A stretch of 64,000 bases of DNA. It comes from JBKBUF01 sp046290815 (GTDB lineage Bacteria > Bacteroidota > Bacteroidia > Cytophagales > Cytophagaceae). The notes under the pieces are model-generated. The model had not been told where the DNA came from. It saw nothing but the letters and a program-made list of their open reading frames with translations, and ran no database searches. The DNA is taken from contig JBKBUF010000013.1 of the NCBI GenBank assembly GCA_046290815.1, positions 58,068-122,067 of the forward strand, read 5' to 3'. The position numbers and the translations under genes were made by a program. This document shows positions 33,901 through 42,516 of the stretch, one piece after another; position 1 is the stretch's first letter; each line of letters begins with the position of its first letter.

Positions 33901-36900
33901 GCTTTGTGCAGTAATGGTGATAGTCTCGTTGGCGCATGCTGTTAAACTATTCGCAGAAACAGAAGGCGCTTCAGGAACCGGATCAAAAGATACTACCTGA
34001 GTTTCTGATTTTTCAGAAAAGCAACCAGATCTTACTGCTTCTACTGTATATGTACCTTGCTGAGTGGCTTCATAATTATCAGAGGATGCACCATTTATCA
34101 AAACATTATCCCTATACCATCTGAAGCTTTGCACACCTGCTTCAACATTTTCTGCCTGGAGGAAAAATGGTCCACCGCACACGGCTCCGCTTTGTGAAAG
34201 TCCGGGAGCCGCAGGAACAGGATTAACATTAATTGTAAAGGACAAACAAGTGGTATTGCCACAGCTAGGGCTCTCCCAACGCGCAAAATAGGTTGTAGCA
34301 GAACCAGGCAAGGCAACACTTACATTATTTCCTGTAGCAACCGGTGTACCTCCTCCACATGAACCTGCATACCAGTTTAACACGGAGCCTCCGCCACCAC
34401 CACCAGTCACAGTTAATATTATATTACCTGAAGCACCTGCACAGATTGTAGTATCCTGACGAATACCGGTTGGTGCAACCGGAGGCACGCATAATGGACA
34501 ATCAGAAAATTCGGAAGTATTGTTATTGCCATCTGTAACGAGTGCCGTTATTTTCAACGAACCAACACCTGATGTATAAGACCATTGACCTGAACCGTTG
34601 GCTGTAACGGAAGCAATATGCGTCCTTCCTTGCACTTTACCTGAATGACACTCATGACATGTTGAGTCTGTATAAAATAAATCAACAGTAGCACCTGCCG
34701 GTACACCGGAGCCGTATACGTTAGCTTTTGTTGAAAGCCCGTTAATAACCGGAGCGGCAATATTTATATTTCCTCCAGTAGTTAGTTTTATACCACCGGA
34801 ACTGTTACAATAATAAGTATTGCCTCTCAAAGGATTTCTGGTGTTGTTATTCTGAACCTCCACACCGTAAGTTCCATTATTTGCAATAACATTTGCCTGC
34901 CCTGCAGCAAATCCGCCTATTACATTGTTTAAATTAGGAGCTCCTCCTGTATCCCATATATATATACCTCTTTGCTGATTTCCTGCTGCTGTTCCTGCTA
35001 TGTTAGTACCAATGTAATTATTGTATACCACAGTATTATTGCAATCTACAATATGCACACCATTCAGCCTGTTTCCTGAGAAAACATTTCTTTCGGCAGC
35101 AGTAACACCACCTACAATTGCACCATTGGTATTGTTTAGTATCAATCCATGATTGTTATTTGGTCTTGCCTGCCCGGCAGGATTAATTCCCGACACATTA
35201 CCTTTGATAATTACAGTACCGGTAATGGAATATAATGCAATACCACTTCCTTCTCCCGGGAGATATCCATAACCGTTGCTGCAAGTAATATTGTTAGTGA
35301 TGGTAAGATTATTGTTATTGTATGTCCAGATTCCATAATCAGAATTACCCAATGCATTTCCATTTAGGTCTAAACCTATCAGGTTTCCGGAAACAACACA
35401 ATCATTGGAGTTACCGCTAATACTTACTCCACTTTTTTGCCCGTTATCTACTGTAAACCCATTTCCAGAAATCAAATTTGATAATCCTGTAGCGGTTGAA
35501 CCAATTATTATTCTTGAAGAAGAAAGAATAGAAACACCATTTCCGCCATTCCCAAGAGAAGTAATTCCGTTTTGTCCTACTCCAAAATAGTTTCCATAAA
35601 TTACGTTATCATTACTTCCTCCCAGGATATATATTCCATGTATTTTATTAGCAGAAATAATATTCCCTAAACCATTTCCACCTATTGTATTAAAATCACT
35701 TCCCCTGTCCAGATCGATACCATCAAATCCATTACCATGATCGAGCAAACCGGTTACGTCAGTACCTATATAATTATTTGTAATAGTATTATTATCTCCA
35801 TTTTGATCTATCTGCACACCATGTCCGCCGTTATTTGAAATTATATTTCTATGTGCAACTGTATTTCCTCCTATGGTATTTCCACTGCAATTATTAAAAA
35901 GCTGTATTCCACTGAAGACATTACCGCATTTTACTGTTCCTGTAAGATCAGTACCAATGTAATTATTAAAAATACTATTATTGGAACCACCATCCAGCAA
36001 CTGAATTCCATGACCACCATTATTTGAAATCACATTTCTTTCAGAAGCAAGCAAACCACCGATGGTATTGTTGGTACACGCAGCATGCATACCTATTCCA
36101 CTCTCATTATTTCTGAATGTAGCAGATGCCACTCCGGTTGTACTTAGTCCGATAATATTTCCTCTGATCTGAGTATTATTCAGCCCAAGCATGAAAATGC
36201 CATAAGCCGTGTTACCGGAAATGACGTTATTGGTAATAGTAAGATTATGTGAATTTTCCTTAGCTTCAATACCATTGTTAAATCTGAAAATTCTGTTACC
36301 GGTGATGGTATTTGAAGGTGATGTTACAATTACAAGAATACCAACAGAACAGGAAGTACAAGACGGATTTAAACCTGCATCGTCAGTTCCAAGCCAGTTA
36401 TTGGAGATAGTATTGTTGATTGATTGAACGATGTTTATTCCGACAGACACATTTCTGATAAGATTGTTGCTAATAGTATTTCCTGATGAGTTATGAAGTT
36501 GTATTCCTTCGTTTACAGTATTTGCTATAAAGTTATTACTGAAAGTACAGCCTGTTGCTCCCGCTGCCATTTGCAAACCTATAACCGAGTTTGTTATCTG
36601 AAATCCGGCAATGGTAACATTTGATCTGGAAATCACCTGCAAAGCTATATTACCACTTCCATTTAAAATTATTCCTTTCTGCCCTGCAGCAACACCGGGT
36701 TGGGTACTAGCATCAATGCTCATTCCATTGGTATTGTTGTCAAGAAGTTGAAGACTGCTGGCCAAGGTGATCGTCTGCTGCCCCCCCGGAGCAATATTAA
36801 AAGTAATTGTATGAGGAGTACCGGCCGGATCCGTAGAATTTGCCAGCCTTATACATTTCCTCAATGTATTTTCTGCTGCAGAGGGCGTATTGTAGGCCAG

Positions 36901-37005
36901 GCCATTGTCAGTGTCAGCATTACTACTTACCACGTAATTGACTGCAAAAACCTGATAACTGCAAAGTGCAAATACAATTAGAATAATTGCTCTGATTGAC
37001 TTCAT
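30991..37005 (-). CDS. Giant secreted beta-helix/Ig-repeat protein with type B T9SS sorting domain
   Basis: 2004 aa from MKSIRAIILIVFALCSYQVFA, a good signal peptide. An upstream in-frame ATG at 37086 would bury it, so the 37005 start is chosen. Residues about 25-790 form a right-handed parallel beta-helix with many NTISNNLIRN/NVISGN turns and the motif IGTDxTG. About ten Ig-like domains (about 870-1800) follow, starting with VPAAPGLSQSGAVCGG and repeating PGKPSLQQSGPECGGPITLTA. The C-terminus is the gliding-type type B domain (YIPNLITPNNDGRNDTF, VFNRWGERVYKSKNYDNSW, MYYYYLKTGCG). The beta-helix may bind or process polysaccharide, but no catalytic residues are evident. Confidence 0.87.
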   Translation of the reverse strand: MKSIRAIILIVFALCSYQVFAVNYVVSSNADTDNGLAYNTPSAAENTLRKCIRLANSTDPAGTPHTITFNIAPGGQQTITLASSLQLLDNNTNGMSIDASTQPGVAAGQKGIILNGSGNIALQVISRSNVTIAGFQITNSVIGLQMAAGATGCTFSNNFIANTVNEGIQLHNSSGNTISNNLIRNVSVGINIVQSINNTISNNWLGTDDAGLNPSCTSCSVGILVIVTSPSNTITGNRIFRFNNGIEAKENSHNLTITNNVISGNTAYGIFMLGLNNTQIRGNIIGLSTTGVASATFRNNESGIGMHAACTNNTIGGLLASERNVISNNGGHGIQLLDGGSNNSIFNNYIGTDLTGTVKCGNVFSGIQLFNNCSGNTIGGNTVAHRNIISNNGGHGVQIDQNGDNNTITNNYIGTDVTGLLDHGNGFDGIDLDRGSDFNTIGGNGLGNIISANKIHGIYILGGSNDNVIYGNYFGVGQNGITSLGNGGNGVSILSSSRIIIGSTATGLSNLISGNGFTVDNGQKSGVSISGNSNDCVVSGNLIGLDLNGNALGNSDYGIWTYNNNNLTITNNITCSNGYGYLPGEGSGIALYSITGTVIIKGNVSGINPAGQARPNNNHGLILNNTNGAIVGGVTAAERNVFSGNRLNGVHIVDCNNTVVYNNYIGTNIAGTAAGNQQRGIYIWDTGGAPNLNNVIGGFAAGQANVIANNGTYGVEVQNNNTRNPLRGNTYYCNSSGGIKLTTGGNINIAAPVINGLSTKANVYGSGVPAGATVDLFYTDSTCHECHSGKVQGRTHIASVTANGSGQWSYTSGVGSLKITALVTDGNNNTSEFSDCPLCVPPVAPTGIRQDTTICAGASGNIILTVTGGGGGGSVLNWYAGSCGGGTPVATGNNVSVALPGSATTYFARWESPSCGNTTCLSFTINVNPVPAAPGLSQSGAVCGGPFFLQAENVEAGVQSFRWYRDNVLINGASSDNYEATQQGTYTVEAVRSGCFSEKSETQVVSFDPVPEAPSVSANSLTACANETITITAQSNEANITYVWYNSSGIIAGENSNTIQVNATGEYKVAVKKTTGFECLSPQSASLNVTFNPVPGKPSLQQSGPECGGPITLTATADANTNINWYRGADPIAGASGNTYSATVSGMYTIVAVLGNCASDASDAANVQISPVPQKPSISAASLVACQGQSIVLNAETNETDITYIWSNTSGVITDENAAQLTVNSSGSYTVTIRKTSAPNCESSASDPAVVNISPAPGKPSLQQSGQVCGGPITLTATADANTTINWYRGTDLISGASGNTYSATESGSYTIVAVIGNCISDASDPSNVQITPVPEKPSISAASLVACQGQSIVLNAETNETDITYIWSNASGVITDENAAQLTVSSSGSYTVTIRKTSAPNCESSASDPAVVNINPAPGKPSLQQSGPECGGPITLTATADANTTINWYRGADMISGVSGNTYSATESGTYTIVAVIGNCTSEVSDAANVQISPVPQKPEISAASLVACQGESIVLNAETNETDITYIWSNASGVIAGENAAQLTVNSSGSYMLMIRKTAAPNCESAASDPAVVNINPVPSAPALSATGPECGGPITITASGVAGAVYSWFESGNNLNVNGSSYTALSSGIFTVRQTVAGCTSDLSSVLSVIVKSVPSTPQIGVAGATSFCQGETVVMAVITNYSNPAYQWYKNGTAISGATERDFEASSEGQYSVSIQVDGCLSGLSQAIPVTAAPATTEPHAGSDKLTCSPTAILTGNNFAGDETASWSAVSSASITVLNPLAISVSDLAEGLNKFVWTISGRCGTKRDTVEVNVVSSTAEVSFASDADTVCAGAGIKLNAVVNHAAAPYKFIWTSSEGGAPDSVITNNNYLTLEFTASSSGPVVYSLVVIDNNNCRTEELKDTVEVLDRQELYIPNLITPNNDGRNDTFVIKDVNSMPIFSGATLDVFNRWGERVYKSKNYDNSWNAENIADGMYYYYLKTGCGSEEYKGWLHILANENN
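32255..33712. repeat. Three tandem 486-bp coding repeats
   Basis: Within the giant beta-helix gene, landmarks such as GGTTTGCCGG recur at 32741, 33227 and 33713, exactly 486 bp (162 codons) apart. The equivalent position of an older copy is 32255. Each unit encodes two Ig-like domains. The copies 32741-33226 and 33227-33712 are nearly identical over long stretches, while the left copy has diverged. Confidence 0.85.
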
Positions 37006-37350
37006 ATCCAAATTCTTTAATTTTTGTGATTTTATCCTTCCAGGGAAGAATTGATTTATTTTAGCATTAAATAGGATTTTAAACAAAAAAGTGATCTGTT
37101 TTTACAGAAAAACATCAAATAAATTCACTTAAATAGCACTGATTTTTGCGGATAAACGACACGGTTTTTTTTATTAACCGATTAAAAAACAGGAAAACAA
37201 AAAATGAAATCTAAAACTTGCGAATTGACCCATTTATATCTTTCGCAAAAAATGAAAATTGAATAAACTTAATAAAAAAGCCATCCTGATTTCATTTCAC
37301 TGCATGAGATCCGCAGAATTTCAGGACGGCTTCTTACTCCTTTTTTTAAA
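37006..37350. other. Intergenic region between two beta-helix genes
   Basis: 345 nt. It contains the terminator of the gene to the right (37278-37332) and presumably the promoter of the gene to the left. No CAGGA repeat is present, and I find no clear -7 box or ORF. Confidence 0.55.
37278..37332 (-). terminator. Intrinsic terminator of the beta-helix/PA14 gene
   Basis: AAGCCATCCTGA (37278-37289) pairs with TCAGGACGGCTT (37321-37332), with one mismatch across a long loop. On the minus strand the stem is followed by TTTTTTATTAAG. It lies just past the stop codon at 37351. Confidence 0.6.
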
Positions 37351-40300
37351 TCAATGCACTACTATAAGTTTATGAACTTCAGATTTTTTATCCCCAAAAA
37401 GTCCTAACTGATAAATACCCGGATGTAAATCAGCAATTGAAATTTCCATAACCCCAGCAGCCTGATTTATAAACGATTTAACAAAAATCTCCCGTCCGGT
37501 TAAATCCATAATGGTAAGCCTTAAATCCTCCGGAACCATTGAATTATGTTCAACATAAACTACAGCAGCTGCAGGATTGGGATAAATTTTAAATATTCCG
37601 GCATCCGAAACAGGTTGATTCCTGGTAATAACTCCGGAATATGGGGACAACCTGGATCCGGGAATCGGCCTTTCCATATTTCCTCCCGGCAACTGCCATC
37701 CTGCAGCAAAATGGTCGTTTCCTGAACCTTCTTTATGCAAAGCTTCTATATAATATTTTACTCCGGCAGTCAGATTCTGAGGCAATGATTTTTGAGAACC
37801 ATATTTCAGCCATTCCCCAGGAAGGGTATAACCCTCCTCAATAAAGGCTATTTTCCTTTTATTTTGCGGATCATCATTGGTGCTCAGATACAATTCCGAA
37901 TGGTTATCACTGGAAATCCAGAAAGTATATGCACCACTAACAGGAGGACAGATGAACCCGGAATATTTTGCCCCATAGTTATCACCTGCATTTACGGGCC
38001 CTTCAAAAGAATTTACTTCAGTACGAACCGCAGGATTGTCAGGAAAAGAAGAATGCGTTATCAGAGACCTCATATCATCTCCGGTAATACCCATCCATAC
38101 TTCTCTTGTGAGGCTACCAGTTGAAGAACAAAGCATTGGTGCACCAACTCTATACAAAGCGTAAGATGGAATTTCCGTTTTGGTTATCCCTGGCCCTGAA
38201 TATTTCACTACCAGTGTTTCGTTTCCTGTTGCTTCGAAATAATGAACTTTAATGGCATGCTTCCCGGCTTTCAATCCTATCGTTCCGGACTTTTCTGTTA
38301 CCGTATGCAATCCATCATTATTTACGACCAAAGTTGTGCCTATATACAACTTACTCCCTTCATCGGAAGAAGTATAAAAAGTATATATTCCGTCAAGGGC
38401 TACGTCAACATAACCGGAAAACATAAAACCAAAATGATCATCTCTTTCTCTTTCACTAATAATAAAGGTGGGGACAACGCCGGTATTTGCTGCACTCATA
38501 CTGTTGAAGTCCGGGATATTACTCCAGGAACCTTCATAATAAGAATATTCTAAGCCGTTAACAGCATTCGAAGGATTATCCGGATTCCTCAAGGATGGTG
38601 ATGGCGTTACTGTCACATTCACTGCTGAAGAAACTTCAGATCCTGAAGAAGAAAACGCTTTTGCAGTGAACACATAATTCCCTGCAGAAAGATTTTCCAT
38701 ATTTACAGCAAATGGCCAGGCAGATTTTGTCGACAACAAATTTCCATTGTTATAAAACTCAACTTTGGTAATGGAAGAAGATCCGGCCGAAGCATGAGCT
38801 GTTAGTACAAAATCAGATCCGACACTAAAAACAGAACCATCGGAGGGAGAAGTTATGAAAACCGTAATGTCATTTTCGGTACCCGGCAATGGATATTCAT
38901 GGACTCCGATATCATATGATGTACCCTGCCTAATGGAATAACCGTAGTAATCTCTCATTCCCATATTCACGCCTAGATCCTGTAGACTTACACCGGCATC
39001 TTTTAATGGACTTGATGACGAAAGTTTATATGCTTCCAGGTCTGAAGAAAGCTTTGACATATCACTGATTGTTCCTCCTCCACCTGCAGAGACCAACAAT
39101 GGATTTCCATATATACCTACCGGATCCCCCTGAATCTTCTCCTGATTCTTTGCATTCCTCCATGCATCTAATGAATTGTAAGTACTTCCCTGCCACCAGA
39201 TACCAAAATTACCTGAAGAATTGTAATAACTATTGTTCTGAAAATAAATTCCATTGTTAACAGTTGAGACAACAGCATAAAGATATCCTGTAGTATAAAA
39301 GATATTATTTCTGAAATAAACATCTTCCATTGGTCCATCTATATAAACAGCTCTTGGATTTCCGGATGGGGCTGTGCTCAGATAAATTATATTATTGTAA
39401 ATATATAAATCCTCAAGCCCTCCCGTAGATGCACTCCACAGCAATATTCCAGGGTAATCATTCTTTCTTCCATCATTCTGACTGATATTATACCTGATGT
39501 GATTATTTTTTAAGGGTAATCCGTTTTTAAATTGTGCCACCATCAGACCAGCACCTTCATTGTCATGCGAGTAATTATACTGAATAATGGAGTTGGTAGT
39601 ACCCCCATCAATATCAAATCCTCCTCCGTCTCTGTCAAATCCTGCTTTGTTATGATGCGCTTCATTGAATTGAATGATTGCTTTATTGGAATTATAAACC
39701 CATATACCTACAGGCCCTCCATCAGGAGAGTTATTCAGGTGACCATTGTTATAAGCTTCATTATACTCCACCATAGCTTCATTCACTGAACATAATGCTA
39801 TTCCACTTCCTGTGTGAAACCAAATCAGATCGCTTTGTCCGGTAATGTTGTAAATTTTATTATGAGCGATGTACAGATAATGATGAGCATATACCTTGTT
39901 CAGATTGATGGAGTCTCCCATTGACCTTATACCTGCCTCTCCATTGCTATGGATTCTACATCCTGTGATCCGTATATTTTTAAAACCGCTGTCGTATCCT
40001 TTACCTGCAATCAAAATCCCGGACTTGGAATAACCACTGACCTCTACATCTTCGACAATAAGCAGCTCAGGCTTTACATTGGCGAGGTTGGAGAAAAATT
40101 TAATTCCATTTTCTCCATTGACAGCCGGGCCGGATCCTGTAAATTTTAAATTATACACTTTAATTCCTCCGATATTAAATACATATAACCCGAACCCGTT
40201 TCCGGAGTTAATTACTGCCTTACCGGATCCGTAAGATGTTATGGTAATCGGATTAGCCGCAGTTGTTTTGTCTCCCTGATCGAAATACAATCCACCTGAA

Positions 40301-40497
40301 AAAGTACTTCCTCCTTCAAGCATTATAATATCTCCGGGATTAAAATTTCGGTTATTGACAGCATCAAGTGTTTTCCATGCATTGGCAATGCTTAACCCGT
40401 CAAGATTGTCATTACCGCCAGGCTTCACATAAAAAGTAGCTGCAAAACCAGAAGTAAAAAGCAAATAAAGTTTTAAGAACAAGTAAATTTTTTTCAT
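37351..40497 (-). CDS. Secreted beta-helix protein with two PA14 domains and type A T9SS sorting domain
   Basis: 1048 aa, signal peptide to about residue 19 (LLFTSGFAA). A right-handed parallel beta-helix spans about 20-530, opening FYVKPGGNDNLDGLSIANAWKTLDAVN (the typical 'GNDxxxGxxxxPWxTL' start of Pel/NosD-like proteins). Turns read NAIIQFNEAHHNKAG and NSIIQYNYSHDNEGAG. An Ig-like domain follows (ITSPSDGSVFSVGSDF, about 545-630). Two PA14-type carbohydrate-binding domains come next: about 645-790 (YYEGSWSNIPDF, FYTSSDEGSKLYIG) and about 800-950 (REVWMGITGDDMRSL, FWISSDNHSELYLS). The type A sorting signal reads IYPNPAAAVVYVEH. The architecture suggests polysaccharide binding or depolymerisation. 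Lyase residues are not identified. Confidence 0.85.
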   Translation of the reverse strand: MKKIYLFLKLYLLFTSGFAATFYVKPGGNDNLDGLSIANAWKTLDAVNNRNFNPGDIIMLEGGSTFSGGLYFDQGDKTTAANPITITSYGSGKAVINSGNGFGLYVFNIGGIKVYNLKFTGSGPAVNGENGIKFFSNLANVKPELLIVEDVEVSGYSKSGILIAGKGYDSGFKNIRITGCRIHSNGEAGIRSMGDSINLNKVYAHHYLYIAHNKIYNITGQSDLIWFHTGSGIALCSVNEAMVEYNEAYNNGHLNNSPDGGPVGIWVYNSNKAIIQFNEAHHNKAGFDRDGGGFDIDGGTTNSIIQYNYSHDNEGAGLMVAQFKNGLPLKNNHIRYNISQNDGRKNDYPGILLWSASTGGLEDLYIYNNIIYLSTAPSGNPRAVYIDGPMEDVYFRNNIFYTTGYLYAVVSTVNNGIYFQNNSYYNSSGNFGIWWQGSTYNSLDAWRNAKNQEKIQGDPVGIYGNPLLVSAGGGGTISDMSKLSSDLEAYKLSSSSPLKDAGVSLQDLGVNMGMRDYYGYSIRQGTSYDIGVHEYPLPGTENDITVFITSPSDGSVFSVGSDFVLTAHASAGSSSITKVEFYNNGNLLSTKSAWPFAVNMENLSAGNYVFTAKAFSSSGSEVSSAVNVTVTPSPSLRNPDNPSNAVNGLEYSYYEGSWSNIPDFNSMSAANTGVVPTFIISERERDDHFGFMFSGYVDVALDGIYTFYTSSDEGSKLYIGTTLVVNNDGLHTVTEKSGTIGLKAGKHAIKVHYFEATGNETLVVKYSGPGITKTEIPSYALYRVGAPMLCSSTGSLTREVWMGITGDDMRSLITHSSFPDNPAVRTEVNSFEGPVNAGDNYGAKYSGFICPPVSGAYTFWISSDNHSELYLSTNDDPQNKRKIAFIEEGYTLPGEWLKYGSQKSLPQNLTAGVKYYIEALHKEGSGNDHFAAGWQLPGGNMERPIPGSRLSPYSGVITRNQPVSDAGIFKIYPNPAAAVVYVEHNSMVPEDLRLTIMDLTGREIFVKSFINQAAGVMEISIADLHPGIYQLGLFGDKKSEVHKLIVVH

Positions 40498-40628
40498 AGC
40501 TGGATGGATTTTCGGAAAGGAACACCGGCCATTCAGGAATGTTTAAAAAATAATCCCGGGTTTCTCATTTTCGCTTTTCACAGGGAAAATTGGAAATCCG
40601 GGAAAAAAGATTCAGGATTTTTCTGGTT

Positions 40629-40820
40629 TTACAAATCCCTGTTTTCAAATCTTGGCCTTTGCTTTTCTTTTATTTCTACTATCTGGATTTGATGCTGGTG
40701 GTGCTTAACCTTAGGCTTTTTCTTTGCAGAAAAATCAGGACAATCATATAACGGATCTTTAACTTTCATGCAGGCACCTGACATAAGTACAACTGCACAA
40801 AACAGTAACATTCTTTTCAT
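40629..40820 (-). CDS. Small lipoprotein (63 aa)
   Basis: The best start is the ATG at 40820 (MKRMLLFCAVVLMSGACMKV), which gives a perfect lipobox LMSGAC. An in-frame ATG eight codons upstream would spoil the leader. The mature part has CPDFSAKKKPK followed by a His/Gln/Lys-rich tail. The CPxF-plus-lysine pattern matches the 46-aa lipoprotein at 29758-29898. It lies alone upstream of the PA14/beta-helix gene. Function unknown. Confidence 0.6.
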   Translation of the reverse strand: MKRMLLFCAVVLMSGACMKVKDPLYDCPDFSAKKKPKVKHHQHQIQIVEIKEKQRPRFENRDL

Positions 40821-40967
40821 ACCCAAAACATCTGATTCCAACAATCTAACTCACGGATTTCCTGAACACGAGATTGGAAAGCCCTTCTGTAAAAAGAACC
40901 TGTGAGATTACAAATAGTTGAGGAGCTGGTGTAACTGATTGATTTTATTTAGAATAAAAATGATTTC

Positions 40968-42455
40968 TCAATGAGAGAAACGAAAAAATCTGAAAATATT
41001 ATCAATAATATCTGAAGCGATGAGGGATTCATACCCTAATTTTTCTGCTGCGACATCTCCGGCAAATCCATGCATATAAACTCCTAATAATGCCGCTTGT
41101 TCAGGTGGATACTTTTGAGCCAGCAATCCTGCAATAATCCCTGTTAATACATCACCTGAGCCTGCTGTTGCCATTCCTGGATTTCCGGAAGAGTTAAACA
41201 AGACCCTTCCATCAGGCATAGCCACGGCAGTATGCGCACCCTTAAGCACAATTACAAGTTTATGAGTTGTTGCAAGAGACCGCAATTTACTTAACCTTTG
41301 ATAGTCGTTATCGAATGGACCTGCCAGTCTGTTAAATTCTCCGGGATGAGGTGTCAAAACCGAACCTTCAGGAATTTCACCGAGCCATTTTTCCCTTGCT
41401 ATAATATTTAACGCACCTGCATCAAGGACTAATGGTTTATCCGATGTCCTTAGCAATTGCAACAGAACTGCAGATGATTCCGACCCTTCATTCCAACCCG
41501 GACCTGCACCTATACTGTCATAACCTTTCAAGTCCGGCAACTCTGTAAAATGTTTTTGTGCGGGATCTGAAGCTGTGATAGCTTCCGGTACAGCTGCCTG
41601 AATTATTTCATAACCACAGGCAGGAACGTAAACCTTTACAAGACCAGTACCTGACCTGTAACATGCCCTGGCTGCCAATACTGCTGCACCCATCATCCCA
41701 TAACTTCCTGCCATAAGCAAGGCCTTACCGTATGTACCTTTGTGCGAAAATTTCTTTCGTTGTTTTACCAGTGCTTTAACATCCGCATAAGTAAAATAAA
41801 AATAATCTGAGCGGGCATTTTCAATAAAATCATTATCAAGCCCGATATCCAGAATTTCAAAAGCACCAACATATTTTTCATTCTGCGGAAGAAAAAATGA
41901 AAATTTAGGAAGCTGGAATGTAGCAGTTACTTTCGGATTTACAATTACAGAATCATTATTATAAGTATCAGCAAAAAGTCCTGAGGCGATATCGATACTT
42001 ACCACTTCCAGGCTCGAATTATTTATCAGATTTATTACTGATGCAAAAACACCCTCAACTTTTCTATTGAGTCCTGTTCCGAAAATTGCATCAATTACAA
42101 CAGCATCATCTTCCAAAACAGGCAAGTTTGAAGCATTAATTTTTGCAATCTTTATTTTCCCTTCAAGCCTTTTCTCATTTATGACAAACTCTTCTGTTTT
42201 CTTTCCATCTTCGAAGGCATACACCTCAACCAAATATTTTTTCGAATGAAGCAATCTTGCTACCGCCAGGCCATCACCTCCGTTGTTGCCCGGTCCGCAA
42301 ATGATAATTACTCTTCTTTCACTGCTATATCTGGAAACGAACCATTCAGTAAAAACCCTGGAGGCCCTTTCCATTAAATCAACAGAAGGGATATGCTGAT
42401 GCTGTATGGTAACTGCATCAAGATTTTTAACCTGGTCTGCTGAAAGGATTTTCAT
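40968..42455 (-). CDS. nnr: Bifunctional NAD(P)HX epimerase/dehydratase
   Basis: 495 aa, a fusion as in YjeF of E. coli. The N-terminal epimerase domain (about 1-215) has the nucleotide motif IIICGPGNNGGDGLAVARLL and VVIDAIFGTGLNRKVEG. The C-terminal ribokinase-like dehydratase (about 225-490) has GKALLMAGSYGMMGAAVLAARACYRSG and the ATP/ADP motif GNPGMATAGSGDVLTGIIAGLLAQ. It repairs hydrated NADH and NADPH in an ADP-dependent reaction. It lies 61 nt beyond nuoD on the same strand, a sensible link to a major NADH consumer. Confidence 0.95.
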   Translation of the reverse strand: MKILSADQVKNLDAVTIQHQHIPSVDLMERASRVFTEWFVSRYSSERRVIIICGPGNNGGDGLAVARLLHSKKYLVEVYAFEDGKKTEEFVINEKRLEGKIKIAKINASNLPVLEDDAVVIDAIFGTGLNRKVEGVFASVINLINNSSLEVVSIDIASGLFADTYNNDSVIVNPKVTATFQLPKFSFFLPQNEKYVGAFEILDIGLDNDFIENARSDYFYFTYADVKALVKQRKKFSHKGTYGKALLMAGSYGMMGAAVLAARACYRSGTGLVKVYVPACGYEIIQAAVPEAITASDPAQKHFTELPDLKGYDSIGAGPGWNEGSESSAVLLQLLRTSDKPLVLDAGALNIIAREKWLGEIPEGSVLTPHPGEFNRLAGPFDNDYQRLSKLRSLATTHKLVIVLKGAHTAVAMPDGRVLFNSSGNPGMATAGSGDVLTGIIAGLLAQKYPPEQAALLGVYMHGFAGDVAAEKLGYESLIASDIIDNIFRFFRFSH

Positions 42456-42516
42456 AAAATCTCTTAAACTTAGCTTACCTATTTCGAATTTCGTTTTTAG
42501 AATTTCGAATTTATAA

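Noticed and set aside
30991..37086. Longer version of the giant beta-helix protein starting at 37086
   Set aside because: The extra 27 residues precede a clean signal peptide, which would then be internal. The ATG at 37005 is used.
37161..37190. Hairpin CGGTT...AACCG upstream of the large beta-helix gene
   Set aside because: A 5-bp stem with a long AT loop is weak and not followed by a useful T-tract on the relevant strand.
40504..40692. ORF on the plus strand upstream of the small lipoprotein
   Set aside because: It overlaps the better-supported lipoprotein on the other strand and has no recognisable domain or promoter.
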